Shown one piece after another: positions 1 to 7,785 of a DNA stretch of 64,000 bases. The position numbers and the translations under genes were made by a program. The notes under the pieces were generated by a model. It saw only the letters and a list, made by a program, of their open reading frames with translations. It did not search any database and had not been told where the DNA came from. Source of the stretch: Planctomycetota bacterium (lineage in GTDB: Bacteria; Planctomycetota; Planctomycetia; Pirellulales; Pirellulaceae). The DNA is taken from NCBI GenBank assembly GCA_963204915.1, contig CAUJHS010000031.1, positions 1-64,000 on the forward strand, given 5' to 3'. How positions within the stretch are numbered: the stretch's first letter is position 1; each line of letters opens with the position of its first letter.

Positions 1-1
1 G

Positions 2-238
2 CCCGAGGGCTGTGGCTTTCCGGTGGCGCACGCGCTGGTGCTGATGCATGCAGGCGCGGGTTTTTTGCTGCAAGTCCTGGCCGCCCCGCTGCGCACGCAC
101 GACGCCTCGCAAGCCGCCCAGGTGCATCCGGAACTGCAAGCAGGCGACGTGCTGGTGGGCGACCGCGGCTTTTGCTCCTATGCCCATTTAGCCTTGCTTT
201 TTCAGCGAAACGTGCAGGCGGCAGGGTGGCCGGAGTGA
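2..238 (+). pseudogene. Transposase fragment (IS4-like DDE), truncated at both ends
   Basis: An open frame enters from the left edge of the window and reads to a stop at 238. The stretch LVGDRGFCSYAHLALL looks like the second catalytic Asp region of IS4-family DDE transposases. The reading frame leaves the family pattern just after this motif (FQRNVQAAGWPE, then stop), exactly where a palindromic repeat region begins at about 257. The C-terminal catalytic Glu domain is therefore missing. It is a relic, not an active gene. The N-terminal part lies outside the window, so I cannot say whether that side is intact. Confidence 0.7.
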
Positions 239-256
239 GTCGTACCAACGAGTCGG

Positions 257-365
257 GGTGGCTGGCGGCGGAGTCTTCGACGCCCCAGCCGGGCCGGGTT
301 CTTTCGCTGCGATGGCGCTCGCTGCCGTTGCTTGCTGGGGCGTCGCGATCGCTCCGCAACCAGCC
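257..365. repeat. Interspersed palindromic repeat, copy 1
   Basis: About 109 bp with imperfect inverted arms of roughly 32 nt (257-289 and 334-365). The inner part of the arms is CGACGCCCCAGC / GCTGGGGCGTCG. The core contains CCGGGTTCTTTCGCTGCGAT. Related copies lie at 2207-2306 and 4852-4929. No ORF is inside, so it resembles a MITE or another small non-autonomous element. Confidence 0.7.
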
Positions 366-707
366 GCCGCGCAGGGGCACTTTGAACCCCTTGTGGCGCC
401 GGCGCCGAGCGGTCGGTAGAATTCAACCCTCTTCCCCGAGGGTGATCTTCGTGTCGCAATGTGCTGGGCCATTCCCGAACCAACTCGCCGCCGCAGGTGC
501 TCGCGGCATGGGAGTTCGTGTTTCTCCTGGCCTGGGCTTTGGCTGACGGCCGCGCTGCTAGTCGCGGCGTGGCCGTAGACCTTCTTTCCCCAGTCGGCTC
601 CCTCCATGCTCGCGCTAGCCTTGTAGGCGCCTGCGCCCGCAATGCGGGTGCTTGTCGCTGGCGGCGAAGCCTCAGTTCTCGACACGGTATTTCGAAAGGA
701 ACTTAGC
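366..707. other. Intergenic, no gene supported
   Basis: This stretch between the palindromic repeat and the lipoprotein gene has overlapping open frames on both strands. All are Arg/Ala/Pro-rich without motifs, as expected of GC-rich non-coding DNA. An AAAGGA ribosome-binding site for the next gene lies at 695-700. Confidence 0.5.
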
Positions 708-1100
708 GTGAACGGCGCGACGGGCATACAGAGCACGCGGTGGGTTTGGCTCGCCGCGGTTTTCGCGGTCTGCGGGTGCGGCGACGACGAATCCCAGCGA
801 GAACTCGATTTCGCGGGGCAAGTAGTCGCGACCGCGCTCGACGCTTGGAAGCGCGGCGAGTCGGCGGATTCGCTCCTCTCGCACGAAACGCCGATTGAAT
901 TCCACGACGACGATTGGCAGCTCGCCGCGCGGTTAGTGGATTACACGATCGTGCAGGTTTACCGCGATACCGACGGCGGGCCGCGATGCGCGGTTACGCT
1001 GACGCTTCAGCGCGGCCAGGCGCCGCCCGAGCAGATTCAAGAGACGTACCAGGTGAACACGAATCCCAAGGTGGTTGTCGCCCGCGATCCCATGTCCTGA
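708..1100 (+). CDS. Small predicted lipoprotein, unknown function
   Basis: About 130 residues from a GTG at 708, chosen because AAAGGA sits 7 nt upstream and because it puts a signal sequence at the N-terminus (WVWLAAVFAVCGCGDDE). The Cys after VCG could be a lipobox cysteine. The mature part is acidic and hydrophilic, with no domain I recognise. A longer frame opens upstream at 642 but has no ribosome-binding site. The gene lies 108 bp upstream of a DUF1559 gene on the same strand, so the two may be co-expressed surface proteins. Function unknown. Confidence 0.6.
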   Translation: MNGATGIQSTRWVWLAAVFAVCGCGDDESQRELDFAGQVVATALDAWKRGESADSLLSHETPIEFHDDDWQLAARLVDYTIVQVYRDTDGGPRCAVTLTLQRGQAPPEQIQETYQVNTNPKVVVARDPMS

Positions 1101-1208
1101 GAACCGCGCCACCCTGCGGAGAAAAGCTGACTCCCCCTCGTGCGACGCACGCGGAATGCTGCGAGGAGTTTCCCCTTCATCCTTCCTTTTCACAGATAGG
1201 AGAGCGAG

Positions 1209-2156
1209 ATGCACCTTTCCGAACGACGCCGACCCGGCTTTACGCTCATCGAGTTGCTGGTGGTGATCGCGGTGATTGGCGTTTTGGTGGCGTTGTTGTT
1301 GCCCGCGGTTCAAGCCGCCCGAGATTCGGCCCGCCGCGCCCAGTCGAAGAACAACTTGAAGCAATTGGGAATCGCGATGCACATGGCCCACGACGCCCAC
1401 CAGGTGACGCCGCCCATGTACGGTTCGAATCCGGCCAGCACGAACAGTCCGCCGCTGGGTACGGTGTTCTATCACCTGTTGCCCTTCCTGGAGCAGCCCG
1501 GCCTCCACGACCGGGGACCCGACGCTTCGCGGTCTTCCCGTTTGGAAGTTCTCCGGGCGCCTGCGGACCCTTCCTACGGACCAGGGACTTACAACCTGAC
1601 CACCTCGGTCCCGCCGTGGGCCGATGCGAACCATTCGGAATGGGGACTAAGCAGCTACTCGGCCAACTGGCAGTTGTTCGGCGACGAGGGCGCTAACTTC
1701 GCCGACATCGGCGACGGGCTTTCGAACACCATCGCCTTCAACGAGAAGTACGCGGTGTCGTCGCGGCCGGTGGGCGATCCGCTCAACGGCGCCAACTTGT
1801 GGGGCTATGGCGTTTACCCGCCGTCGCGCCCGTACGATTACTCGGTGACGCTGCCGACGACGTCGCTTTACGTGACGGCCTTTTGGGCGCGGAGCGGGTT
1901 CGTCAATCGCGGCGGGCCGGTTCCCACAGCCTGGACGGGCGCCACCCCCTGGCTCTGCCGCTGCATGCTCCGGCCGGAGTTCAACATTCCGCCGACCAAC
2001 GCGCATCCGCTCAAGTCGCAAAGCCTTTCGGCGGGCGTCATTCACATGGCCATGGCCGACGGCAGCGTGCGCAGCGCAACCGCTTCGGTCTCGGACCCGG
2101 CCTGGTCTGCCGGCGAAACCCCCTTCAATCAGGAAACGTTGCGCCCCGACGAGTAA
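1209..2156 (+). CDS. DUF1559 protein with prepilin-type N-terminal cleavage motif
   Basis: A 315-residue protein of the family that is massively expanded in planctomycetes. The N-terminus has the type IV prepilin/pseudopilin signature ([13 protein letters not shown]) followed by a hydrophobic helix and the typical [10 protein letters not shown] and [11 protein letters not shown] stretch. The C-terminal part has the family's DGSVR segment near residue 285. By analogy it should be processed by a prepilin peptidase and displayed at the cell envelope; its precise role is not known. Its length is normal for the family. A related gene lies at 41314. Confidence 0.9.
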   Translation: MHLSERRRPGFTLIELLVVIAVIGVLVALLLPAVQAARDSARRAQSKNNLKQLGIAMHMAHDAHQVTPPMYGSNPASTNSPPLGTVFYHLLPFLEQPGLHDRGPDASRSSRLEVLRAPADPSYGPGTYNLTTSVPPWADANHSEWGLSSYSANWQLFGDEGANFADIGDGLSNTIAFNEKYAVSSRPVGDPLNGANLWGYGVYPPSRPYDYSVTLPTTSLYVTAFWARSGFVNRGGPVPTAWTGATPWLCRCMLRPEFNIPPTNAHPLKSQSLSAGVIHMAMADGSVRSATASVSDPAWSAGETPFNQETLRPDE

Positions 2157-2206
2157 CCAACGCGCGACGGGTGAGTGAGACGCATCGCGCTGACGACACA
2201 AAGGGA

Positions 2207-2306
2207 TGCCTGGCGGCGGAGCGGTACGCGACTCCCCAGCCGGGCCGGGTTCTTGCGCTGCGATGGCGCTCGCTGGGGCGTCGCGAACGCTCCGCCACCA
2301 GCCACC
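2207..2306. repeat. Interspersed palindromic repeat, copy 2
   Basis: Same family as 257-365: arms at about 2208-2240 and 2272-2306 around the core CCGGGTTCTTGCGCTGCGAT. The core is shorter than in copy 1, lacking the GCCGTTGCTT segment. It ends about 20 bp from the truncated 3' end of the IS3 orfA. Confidence 0.7.
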
Positions 2307-2327
2307 CCGCCCGCCGACGCGCCGGGC

Positions 2328-2609
2328 TTAGTAGTTTCCCTCCAAGGCTTCCTTCAAGATCGCCTTGTCCAACTCCGCCTCCGCCAACAGCTTCTTCAGC
2401 CGCTGATTCTCCTCTTGCAGTTCCTTCAGCCGCTTGGCTTCCTCCGCCTTCATCCCGCCATACTGGTTCCGCCAGCGATGGAACGTCGCCTCCGAAACCT
2501 CCAACGCCTGAAGCACCTGACCCAACTCTTTCCCTGCCGAAAGCATCCCATCCGCCTCGCGCAACTTGCGAATGATCTGCTCCGGATTGTGTCGTGTACG
2601 CTTCTTCAT
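2328..2609 (-). CDS. IS3-family transposase OrfA
   Basis: A 93-residue protein typical of IS3/IS911 OrfA. The N-terminal helix-turn-helix (NPEQIIRKLREAD ... VSEATFHRWRNQYGG) binds the element's ends. A Leu/Lys/Glu-rich coiled coil follows (EEAKRLKELQEENQRLKKLL), the usual dimerisation zipper. A good ribosome-binding site (GGAGGA) precedes the ATG. In intact elements orfB is produced by -1 frameshifting at the end of orfA; here orfB is absent, so the protein can bind DNA at most. Confidence 0.88.
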   Translation of the reverse strand: MKKRTRHNPEQIIRKLREADGMLSAGKELGQVLQALEVSEATFHRWRNQYGGMKAEEAKRLKELQEENQRLKKLLAEAELDKAILKEALEGNY

Positions 2610-2681
2610 CGAGAGTCCTCCTGGCCATTTCGGCCTCTATGACTCTCATAGCTCATGGTTTAGCTTCGTGGGGGCAGGCCA
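2328..2681 (-). mobile_element. IS3-family insertion sequence remnant (left end plus orfA only)
   Basis: The element starts at about 2681 (minus strand TGGCCTGCCCCCACGAAGC, an IS3-like left terminus), then has a GGAGGA ribosome-binding site and orfA. The large orfB with the DDE domain and the right inverted repeat are missing. The sequence passes into a palindromic repeat at 2306 instead. The remnant is non-autonomous. Confidence 0.75.
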
Positions 2682-3054
2682 GCGCCGCCAGTGAATATCA
2701 TTAGCGGATCGTCAACGACACCGATCACAGCTGCGTCGTCGGCAACAAGAATTGCAGTACCACCCGCCGGGAAGGGTGAGGCCGATGCGAGGGCGAAAGC
2801 GAAAGGGAGGCTCGACGAAAGGCGATTTCCAGAGAAAAGACGAACCTCGGTGATTCCCCGGGAGCCGCGCGCTCAAGGGTGGCTTCGGCTTCAACGCTCG
2901 TCGCCAGATGGGGCAGCGCTCCCCTTCGATACTACCCACATGGGCAGGGCCAACGCCCAAGCTCGGATAGAAGAATGGAAAACCACCGACCCACCTCGTG
3001 ACTCAAAACGAACTTTCATAGAAGCCACCCGCCGTGGACGGATGGGCAACCAAC
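2682..3054. other. Degenerate region cut by the IS3 left end
   Basis: No complete gene is supported. On the minus strand one frame reads a hydrophobic stretch (ALASASPFPAGGTAILVADD, then AAVIGVVDDPLM) that runs into the IS terminus and stops within it. It has no start codon of its own. It resembles the hydrophobic segments that precede toxin tips in Rhs-like polymorphic toxins, but the match is by eye only. The rest shows no coding signal. Confidence 0.35.
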
Positions 3055-3576
3055 CTATCTAAAGTCCTTGACGAACTTCCAGTCAATTGTGTTGAGAGAC
3101 GGAGGAATTTTGTGAACAATTGCTTCCAACTCGGAATTTAGATGATCGTTCATCGGAACCGCATCGCCAAACTCTAAACGCCTTAGTGCGTAAAACGCAA
3201 AACATCGCAAGTCGTTCGAGCAGGTCGGATCAGTCACGAGCTCCGCCAATGCTCGCTGTGCTGCTCTGTTCTTACTTCCCGACAGCAATTCGTTAATGAT
3301 TATAACTGCCGAAAAACGAACATCACGATCAGACTCGCTTTCAATCAGGCCAATACATTTTTGGACAAAAAGTGGGTCAGAACCGAGACTCCAGATTCGA
3401 TGACAAGCCTCTAGCGAGCAAAGGCGAATTCGCGCATCATCATGGTTAATTAAATCACAAGCTTGGTCTGCGGACGACAGTATCGCGTTCGCATGGGCGC
3501 CGGCGTTATGCGCGACCAGCAACCGCGTATTCTCGGAAAGCGATCTCCATATATCTTCGATATCATGTGTACTCAT
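3055..3576 (-). CDS. HEAT-repeat-like protein, possible immunity protein
   Basis: About 173 residues of alternating amphipathic helices (DDARIRLCSLEACHRIW, SDRDVRFSAVIIINELL, NDLRCFAFYALRRLEFGD), the spacing seen in HEAT-like solenoids. The ATG at 3576 is preceded by AAGGCGAG and is preferred to the TTG at 3591. The gene has visibly lower GC than its surroundings, which suggests transfer. It follows a Gly-rich small ORF (3629-3889) by about 50 bp, an order like toxin-tip then immunity gene in polymorphic toxin loci. The immunity role is inference only. Confidence 0.6.
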   Translation of the reverse strand: MSTHDIEDIWRSLSENTRLLVAHNAGAHANAILSSADQACDLINHDDARIRLCSLEACHRIWSLGSDPLFVQKCIGLIESESDRDVRFSAVIIINELLSGSKNRAAQRALAELVTDPTCSNDLRCFAFYALRRLEFGDAVPMNDHLNSELEAIVHKIPPSLNTIDWKFVKDFR

Positions 3577-3628
3577 ACTCGCCTTGCTCAACTACGACAT
3601 ACCAATCAGAATAGGGGCGAAAAACGAA

Positions 3629-3889
3629 TTACGGCATTCCACCGAGGCCACGTATAACGTTTGCCATTCGCAGCATTTCATTATATATGGCGGTATTGGT
3701 GGGGTCAGCGGTGTAAGCCTTCTGCAAGCTTTTGTAATAAGTTATAGCCTGCGCACGAGTCAGAATAACTGGCGTGGCGGCGCATTGTGTCGCTGTGCCA
3801 CCCCCAGCTGCTCCTCCTCCGAAAACTACGATCCCGCCCCCTCCACACGCGTAAACGCCAACAGCCCCCACAGACCCGACGATCGCCAT
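3629..3889 (-). CDS. Small Gly-rich protein, possible toxin-tip remnant
   Basis: 86 residues: a Gly/Val/Ala-rich hydrophobic N-terminus (VGVYACGGGGIVVFGGGAAG) followed by a polar helical tail (ITYYKSLQKAYTADPTNTAIYNE). No catalytic motif is recognisable. The Gly-rich start is reminiscent of the linker before the C-terminal toxin of Rhs-like proteins, and the next gene downstream is HEAT-like. It could equally be an independent small membrane protein. The upstream side is occupied by a palindromic repeat, so the 5' part of a longer gene may have been lost. Confidence 0.4.
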   Translation of the reverse strand: MAIVGSVGAVGVYACGGGGIVVFGGGAAGGGTATQCAATPVILTRAQAITYYKSLQKAYTADPTNTAIYNEMLRMANVIRGLGGMP

Positions 3890-3918
3890 GCCCCATCCTA
3901 CCCATTTTTCTCAAGATT

Positions 3919-3960
3919 AAAGGGGACATTCTACTTTTTAAAAAGTTGAATGTCCCCTTT
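3919..3960. repeat. REP-like palindrome, family A copy 1
   Basis: A 42-bp near-perfect palindrome. Left half AAAGGGGACATTCTACTTTT; right half AAAAGTTGAATGTCCCCTTT. Only one base pair differs between the arms. Related copies lie at 4798, 6323, 6408 (half) and 30545 (half). Such elements are typical substrates of REP-associated tyrosine transposases, but none is in this window. Confidence 0.85.
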
Positions 3961-3972
3961 TTACCCATAACG

Positions 3973-4368
3973 TCAGCCAAGATCTTTGGCCGCGAAATAA
4001 AACCGGCGGTCGCGGGCGTCAGCCAAGTCCAACACTTCTGCGACTTGGCCTAACACGACGAGTTCCTTTTCCATTTGTTCTCGCGACCAGCCGAGCGGGT
4101 TCGCTCCGGCGTCGAGCCACTTCTGGTACAGTTCCATCGCCCCACGTACCGACTGCAACCCTTTGCCAGCCGGTCGCCACTTGGGACGGTCAAACGGCGC
4201 ATACAAGAAGTCGACGAGCGGCGTGTATCCGGCGTCTACCATCCAGCAGGAGATCTCATCGCTGAGCAAGCAGGCAAACGCCTCGGGGTCAACGGCTTTG
4301 AGATGGTTCAGGCCAGGCACGGGTTCGTCAAGCATCACGAACGCTCGCTCACATCGAAAGTTGGCCAT
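3973..4368 (-). CDS. Hypothetical cassette-like protein
   Basis: 131 residues from ATG 4368 (GGAAGGTG just upstream); a GTG at 4416 would add a short hydrophobic leader. The protein is acidic and soluble with Trp- and Leu-rich helices (MELYQKWLDAGANPLGW). I do not recognise the family. An attC-like site (4422-4509) ends about 50 bp upstream of the start, and a REP-like palindrome follows the stop, so the gene looks like a captured cassette whose own downstream attC has been lost. Confidence 0.55.
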   Translation of the reverse strand: MANFRCERAFVMLDEPVPGLNHLKAVDPEAFACLLSDEISCWMVDAGYTPLVDFLYAPFDRPKWRPAGKGLQSVRGAMELYQKWLDAGANPLGWSREQMEKELVVLGQVAEVLDLADARDRRFYFAAKDLG

Positions 4369-4421
4369 TTCACCTTCCGACGCCGAACAAAGACCAATCA
4401 GGATCAAGCTGCTCACAGTAA

Positions 4422-4509
4422 GCTAACTTGCAGCCCTCGCCACGCGAGACAACGACCTATAGCAAAGCCGCAATTGGCGGGCCTGTCAAGTTGAGCGATT
4501 CGTTAGCCC
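4422..4509 (-). other. attC-like integron recombination site
   Basis: Read on the minus strand the 88-bp site starts with GGGCTAACGAATCGCTCAAC and ends with GCAAGTTAGC. This copies the core-spacer-core layout of known attC sites (CTAAC, about 5 nt, YTCAA at one end; GTTAGC at the other). The arms pair imperfectly: CTTGACAGGCCCGCC with the complement of the CTTGCAGCCCTCGCC half, leaving unpaired bases. It lies 9 bp after one stop codon and just before the next start, as in cassette arrays. Confidence 0.6.
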
Positions 4510-4517
4510 TGCACGTG

Positions 4518-4797
4518 TCATGATCCTCGGGGCCTACGATCCGGTGCAATTGATCCTAACTCGGGACGACACGAGACGGAGAACGATGCTGCATTATTGG
4601 CAAACGCGATGAAAGAGCCAATGCCAGTAATGAATTTCGCCACGACCTCACGTAAACGGTTCCAAATAAAGTAACCGTTACACACGAAGATTCCGTCGCG
4701 GATGGTCACGGCGAATTGCGGATTGGGGTGCGACCAATCTAGAAGAATGTGATAGTCGACATCTTCCGCCAAGTCTAAGTTCTCATTTTCTGATCTC
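4518..4797 (-). pseudogene. Truncated hypothetical gene
   Basis: About 90 codons remain, beginning abruptly inside a REP-like palindrome (4798-4838). The C-terminal stretch VTIRDGIFVCNGYFIWNRL resembles the C-terminal part of the membrane protein at 30717-31379 (VCEGGILCYGSFFIWNNVL), so this may be the tail of a paralogue that lost its membrane domain. The frame remains open through the repeat and into the palindromic element upstream, but that part has no biological look. The stop sits 9 bp from an attC-like site. Confidence 0.5.
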
Positions 4798-4838
4798 AAA
4801 AGGGACGTTCTATTTTTTAAAAAGTAGAACGTCCTTTT
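4798..4838. repeat. REP-like palindrome, family A copy 2
   Basis: Variant of the 3919 element: AAAAGGGACGTTCTATTTTT paired with AAAAAGTAGAACGTCCTTTT. It abuts the left-truncated interspersed repeat at 4852-4929, so one element may have inserted into the other. Confidence 0.8.
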
Positions 4839-4851
4839 TAATTTTCCAGTA

Positions 4852-4929
4852 GGGCCGGGTTCTTTCGCTGCGATTGCGTTCGCTGCCGTTGCTCGCTGGG
4901 GTGTCGCGATCACTCCGCCACCAGCCACC
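4852..4929. repeat. Interspersed palindromic repeat, copy 3 (left arm missing)
   Basis: The core CCGGGTTCTTTCGCTGCGAT and the right arm GCTGGGGTGTCGCGATCACT match copies at 257 and 2207. The left arm is replaced by REP-like palindrome copy 2. Confidence 0.7.
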
Positions 4930-4940
4930 CCGCCGCCGAC

Positions 4941-5867
4941 TCAATTGTGCATGGTAATGACAGTGAAGGTGGCGGTCTGCATCATTGCGACGGCAATCCA
5001 GGCGCAGATTCCTGCCCAATGCAGCCAGTCCGTATCGGCGCGGCGCCAGCAGTCGTGGGCTACGGCGAGGAACATTACCAGACCGCACAGCGCCATGGAT
5101 GCGGCACATACTTGGCCCGAGCGCGTAAGCCACTCGCGATACCACACATCGTACAACCAGGCGTCCAAATGAGGAACGCCGACGGTGTAAAGGTGACGGA
5201 AAAGTGCAAGCAAGTATCCGCCGAAAAGACTCGCGCTACACAGAAACAGGAGACAGAAAAACAAACGCCAGAATCGAGAAAAGCGATCTCGCAGGAGCCG
5301 AAAAAACGCAAATGCAATGGCCGTCCCCAGGCCCCACACAATCGTTTGATGCATGAGACTGAGGCCATTTGCATCCCAACGCAAGGTGAACTGCCCCCAG
5401 AACGTTTGTGGTTTCCCGCAGTCGTTGCCGGCGTAAGAGAGCCACCACATCTGGTCGTGCGCAATCGCCACAGTGTTTGCCAGCACCGCAGCGAAACCAA
5501 TGACCAGGAGCCAATGTCCCGGCAAGCGCGGTTCAAGGTAGCCATGACGATATCGACCATAGGCCATGACCGCGGCGCCTGAGACGAACGTACCCGCGGC
5601 GGCGCCCATCACGAATGTGTAAGCCACGCCGACTGGCGCAACCCATACCTGTAAGTCCGGTATCAGGGCTTGATACGCACGGATCCCAGCGGCAATTCCG
5701 GACGTCCACAGGAGCAGGTGCGCAACGCCCATCCGCAGGGGCTCACCTGCGCGGGCGGGTGGCAAGGGCAATACAAAATTCCTACCCAGGAGTGGCTGGC
5801 GGCGTATTGACGTTATCACGTCTTTTCCTGTCCGGCCGCGAATTGACGGAGCGCTTAGTCTCTCCAT
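4941..5867 (-). CDS. Multi-pass membrane protein, unknown function
   Basis: 308 residues with about seven hydrophobic segments (for example HLLLWTSGIAAGI, HWLLVIGFAAVLANTVAIA, RLFFCLLFLCSASLFGGYLL, WAGICAWIAVAMMQTATFTV). The ATG at 5867 has AGGAG about 11 nt upstream. An internal Met near residue 47 is an alternative start just before the first helix. No transporter or enzyme motif is recognised. It follows the gene at 5882-6277 by 14 bp and is probably co-transcribed with it. Confidence 0.65.
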   Translation of the reverse strand: MERLSAPSIRGRTGKDVITSIRRQPLLGRNFVLPLPPARAGEPLRMGVAHLLLWTSGIAAGIRAYQALIPDLQVWVAPVGVAYTFVMGAAAGTFVSGAAVMAYGRYRHGYLEPRLPGHWLLVIGFAAVLANTVAIAHDQMWWLSYAGNDCGKPQTFWGQFTLRWDANGLSLMHQTIVWGLGTAIAFAFFRLLRDRFSRFWRLFFCLLFLCSASLFGGYLLALFRHLYTVGVPHLDAWLYDVWYREWLTRSGQVCAASMALCGLVMFLAVAHDCWRRADTDWLHWAGICAWIAVAMMQTATFTVITMHN

Positions 5868-5881
5868 CTACGAAAGTTCTC

Positions 5882-6277
5882 CTACGATTCAGCATTGGCT
5901 TTCGTCAGATCGACGACCACGTTTTCAGCGACATCAATGACCGACCAACCCGTTTTCGAGCAGATCGAACGAAACAGTGGCAGAGGGTCTCCGTTTCCAC
6001 GTACTTCGGCATTGATCCAGTCAATCGTCGGAGTGTCTAATGTGTAGAACTGGATTGACAGGTCATCACATTCAAAATCCGCTTCCAGCTTTGGTCGCGT
6101 CATGGCGTCGCGGACGGCCGGCGGCATCATTGCGAGCATTTCTTCGGGTGGCCTTGGTGGGCGCTGCAATTCGACACGCGGCGCCGCTCCAGCCAATACA
6201 GCGATCACATCTTCGCGCGTCCCAAGCGGTTTTCTGTTGTCAATTGTGCCGTTGATGATCGTGATTTCCCACGGCAT
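5882..6277 (-). CDS. Hypothetical small soluble protein
   Basis: 131 residues, no signal peptide. The N-terminus (MPWEITIINGTIDNRKPLG) and the alternating acidic/hydrophobic composition recall small immunity-type proteins found next to polymorphic toxins, but no family can be named. The gene is followed at 14 bp by the multi-pass membrane protein and lies in the run of orphan minus-strand genes. Confidence 0.55.
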   Translation of the reverse strand: MPWEITIINGTIDNRKPLGTREDVIAVLAGAAPRVELQRPPRPPEEMLAMMPPAVRDAMTRPKLEADFECDDLSIQFYTLDTPTIDWINAEVRGNGDPLPLFRSICSKTGWSVIDVAENVVVDLTKANAES

Positions 6278-6322
6278 GGCGAATTCTCTGAAGTGATAGC
6301 GTAAAAATCAAACCGAAGATTG

Positions 6323-6363
6323 AAGGGGCCGTTCTGCTTTCTAAAAATCAGAATGTCTCCTTT
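6323..6363. repeat. REP-like palindrome, family A copy 3 (degenerate)
   Basis: AAGGGGCCGTTCTGCTTTCT pairs with AAAAATCAGAATGTCTCCTT, a diverged form of the 3919 palindrome. Confidence 0.65.
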
Positions 6364-6407
6364 GACATCCCGTCTGACATGCTTCAACTTACGACTAAGT
6401 TCATGCC

Positions 6408-6426
6408 ATTCTAAAATGTCCCCTTT
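6408..6426. repeat. REP-like half-site, family A
   Basis: ATTCTAAAATGTCCCCTTT matches one arm of the 3919 palindrome. It lies 45 bp from copy 3 in the same orientation as its right arm. Confidence 0.55.
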
Positions 6427-6452
6427 AACCTCTCCCGATTTCAAACTCCATA

Positions 6453-6899
6453 TCATGGGCCGTTGCGATTCACAGCTTGATTATCGGGCGTCGCCAATGG
6501 GCTTGTGGAGCGCATCGGTTCTTTGCGCAGCCTGAATTTTTCGAGTTCCTCGCGAGTGAATTTAAACGGCGAATAGGGTATAGGATCCACGGCATAGCTG
6601 TAAACCAAATGTTTTTTCCCGCCAAACCAACAATAAAATCTTCTTTCGGCTCCCGACAAGAACCGCATATCAACTTCTGTGTTGACAATTAAGAACGGAA
6701 TAGGCACATGCGATTCTTCAACAGACCACTCAAACGATGTCCGTGGCAGTCTATTCCGCTCACAGCTCCGCGTGGCGCTCCAGGCAGCCAAGTAAAGACA
6801 TGCGGCGGCGATCAGAACAAGGAATGTGCGCAGTGATATCTGAGTTGGAAGTTTGCATCGGTGCTTCCTGAGGCCTTGCGACATACGCGAACCATGCAA
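6453..6899 (-). CDS. Small single-span membrane protein with SLRT anchor motif
   Basis: 148 residues. One transmembrane helix (TFLVLIAAACLYLAAW, about residues 26-43) is preceded by QISLR, the planctomycete-type (R/Q)(F/I)(S/T)(L/V)R motif also seen at 13310, 18509 and 41142. The rest is predicted extracytoplasmic and lacks recognisable motifs. Starts at 6899 or 6884 are both possible. The attC-like site 6913-7046 ends 14 bp upstream, so this is a plausible integron-type cassette gene. Confidence 0.55.
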   Translation of the reverse strand: MHGSRMSQGLRKHRCKLPTQISLRTFLVLIAAACLYLAAWSATRSCERNRLPRTSFEWSVEESHVPIPFLIVNTEVDMRFLSGAERRFYCWFGGKKHLVYSYAVDPIPYSPFKFTREELEKFRLRKEPMRSTSPLATPDNQAVNRNGP

Positions 6900-6912
6900 A
6901 CGCTTTTGACCC

Positions 6913-7046
6913 GCTAACGGGGAGCTAAGCGGTCAGCCGCGCACGAGGCGCTTCTCCTCTGACAGGCAAGGGGATGCGATCGAAGGATTATACTCTGCAC
7001 GAGCGACTGACGAGCGGCTGATCTGCTTGAGCGACTGGTTATGCCG
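6913..7046 (-). other. attC-like integron recombination site
   Basis: Minus strand: starts GGCATAACCAGTCGCTCAAG and ends AGCTCCCCGTTAGC. Inner arms AGATCAGCCGC and GCGGCTGACC pair. The layout (core, spacer, YTCAAG, then mirrored GCTTAGC, spacer, GTTAGC) is attC-like with unpaired bases in one arm. A further GCATAACGGGGAGCTAA at 7073-7090 pairs perfectly with TTAGCTCCCCGTTA, so the region may be a hybrid of two sites. Confidence 0.55.
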
Positions 7047-7287
7047 CGCCCCGGACGATCCCGTGGGGCAGATTAGCTCCCCGTTATGCCCGTGCCGCCC
7101 CGGCCCTTCTCGTGCGCCGTTAACGCCGGAGAGGAGGGCCGAGCGCGCCATCGCCAGGATCGCCTGACCCGCTTAGCTCCTTCTGTGTCAATCGTGCGCC
7201 AGGAGGGAACGCTCGATCCTGTGGCGCGCTCGGACCGGGGGCGCCACTTCCCGACAAGCCAGCACACCAAACCCACGAGGGGCGGTC

Positions 7288-7379
7288 ACGGGCATAACGT
7301 TCGCGTTAACCGGGCCGCGGTTAACGACGTTGACCTCAAGTTACCGCGCGACCCGCGGCTCCGGTTGAACGCGTTAGCG
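7288..7379 (-). other. attC-like integron recombination site
   Basis: Minus strand: begins CGCTAACGCGTTCAACCGG and ends CCGGTTAACGCGAACGTTAT. Arms pair over CGTT, AACCGG and CCGCGG with extra unpaired bases on one side, as in folded attC sites. It lies 25 bp after the stop of the 7405-7758 gene. About 200 bp with no ORF separates it from the next site. Confidence 0.65.
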
Positions 7380-7404
7380 GATGAGTTCAGCCGCCGCTGC
7401 CGCG

Positions 7405-7758
7405 TTACCCTCGCGGTTTCCGCGGCCAGTCGTGCTCCGCTGCCCACTTTTCTGCCTCGCGGAAATTGGCGAAGTTTGGGTAGGCATGTTCGCGGAGATA
7501 CAGTACGGTCGCGTAATGCCTGACTGAATCCTCATCCAAACATGCCATCATGCCGTTGTACGCATTCCAGACCATCACGTGAAACGCGCTTGGTTCATCA
7601 TCGCGACTATTCGGGTCGTTGCGAATGAGAAACGGAAAGTTGTCCTCATCGGCCCCGATCAGCGCAGCCATGTCAACGCCTTCGTACTGTGCAGCGTACT
7701 TCTTTATCTCCTTGCGAGGAAGATCTTGGAAGGCATAGCTGACAAACTCGCGTTCCAT
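7405..7758 (-). CDS. Hypothetical cassette-borne protein
   Basis: 117 residues, soluble, rich in aromatic residues and Asp/Glu (MVWNAYNGMMACLDEDSVRHYATVLYL; FANFREAEKWAAEHDWP near the C-terminus). No signal peptide and no recognised family. It has the classical integron-cassette layout: a short gene whose stop is followed by an attC-like site, while GTTAGCGG, the right edge of another such site, lies about 20 bp upstream of its ATG (7777-7785). Confidence 0.6.
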   Translation of the reverse strand: MEREFVSYAFQDLPRKEIKKYAAQYEGVDMAALIGADEDNFPFLIRNDPNSRDDEPSAFHVMVWNAYNGMMACLDEDSVRHYATVLYLREHAYPNFANFREAEKWAAEHDWPRKPRG

Positions 7759-7785
7759 TCCGTCCCTCGCACCGCTAACTATTTA

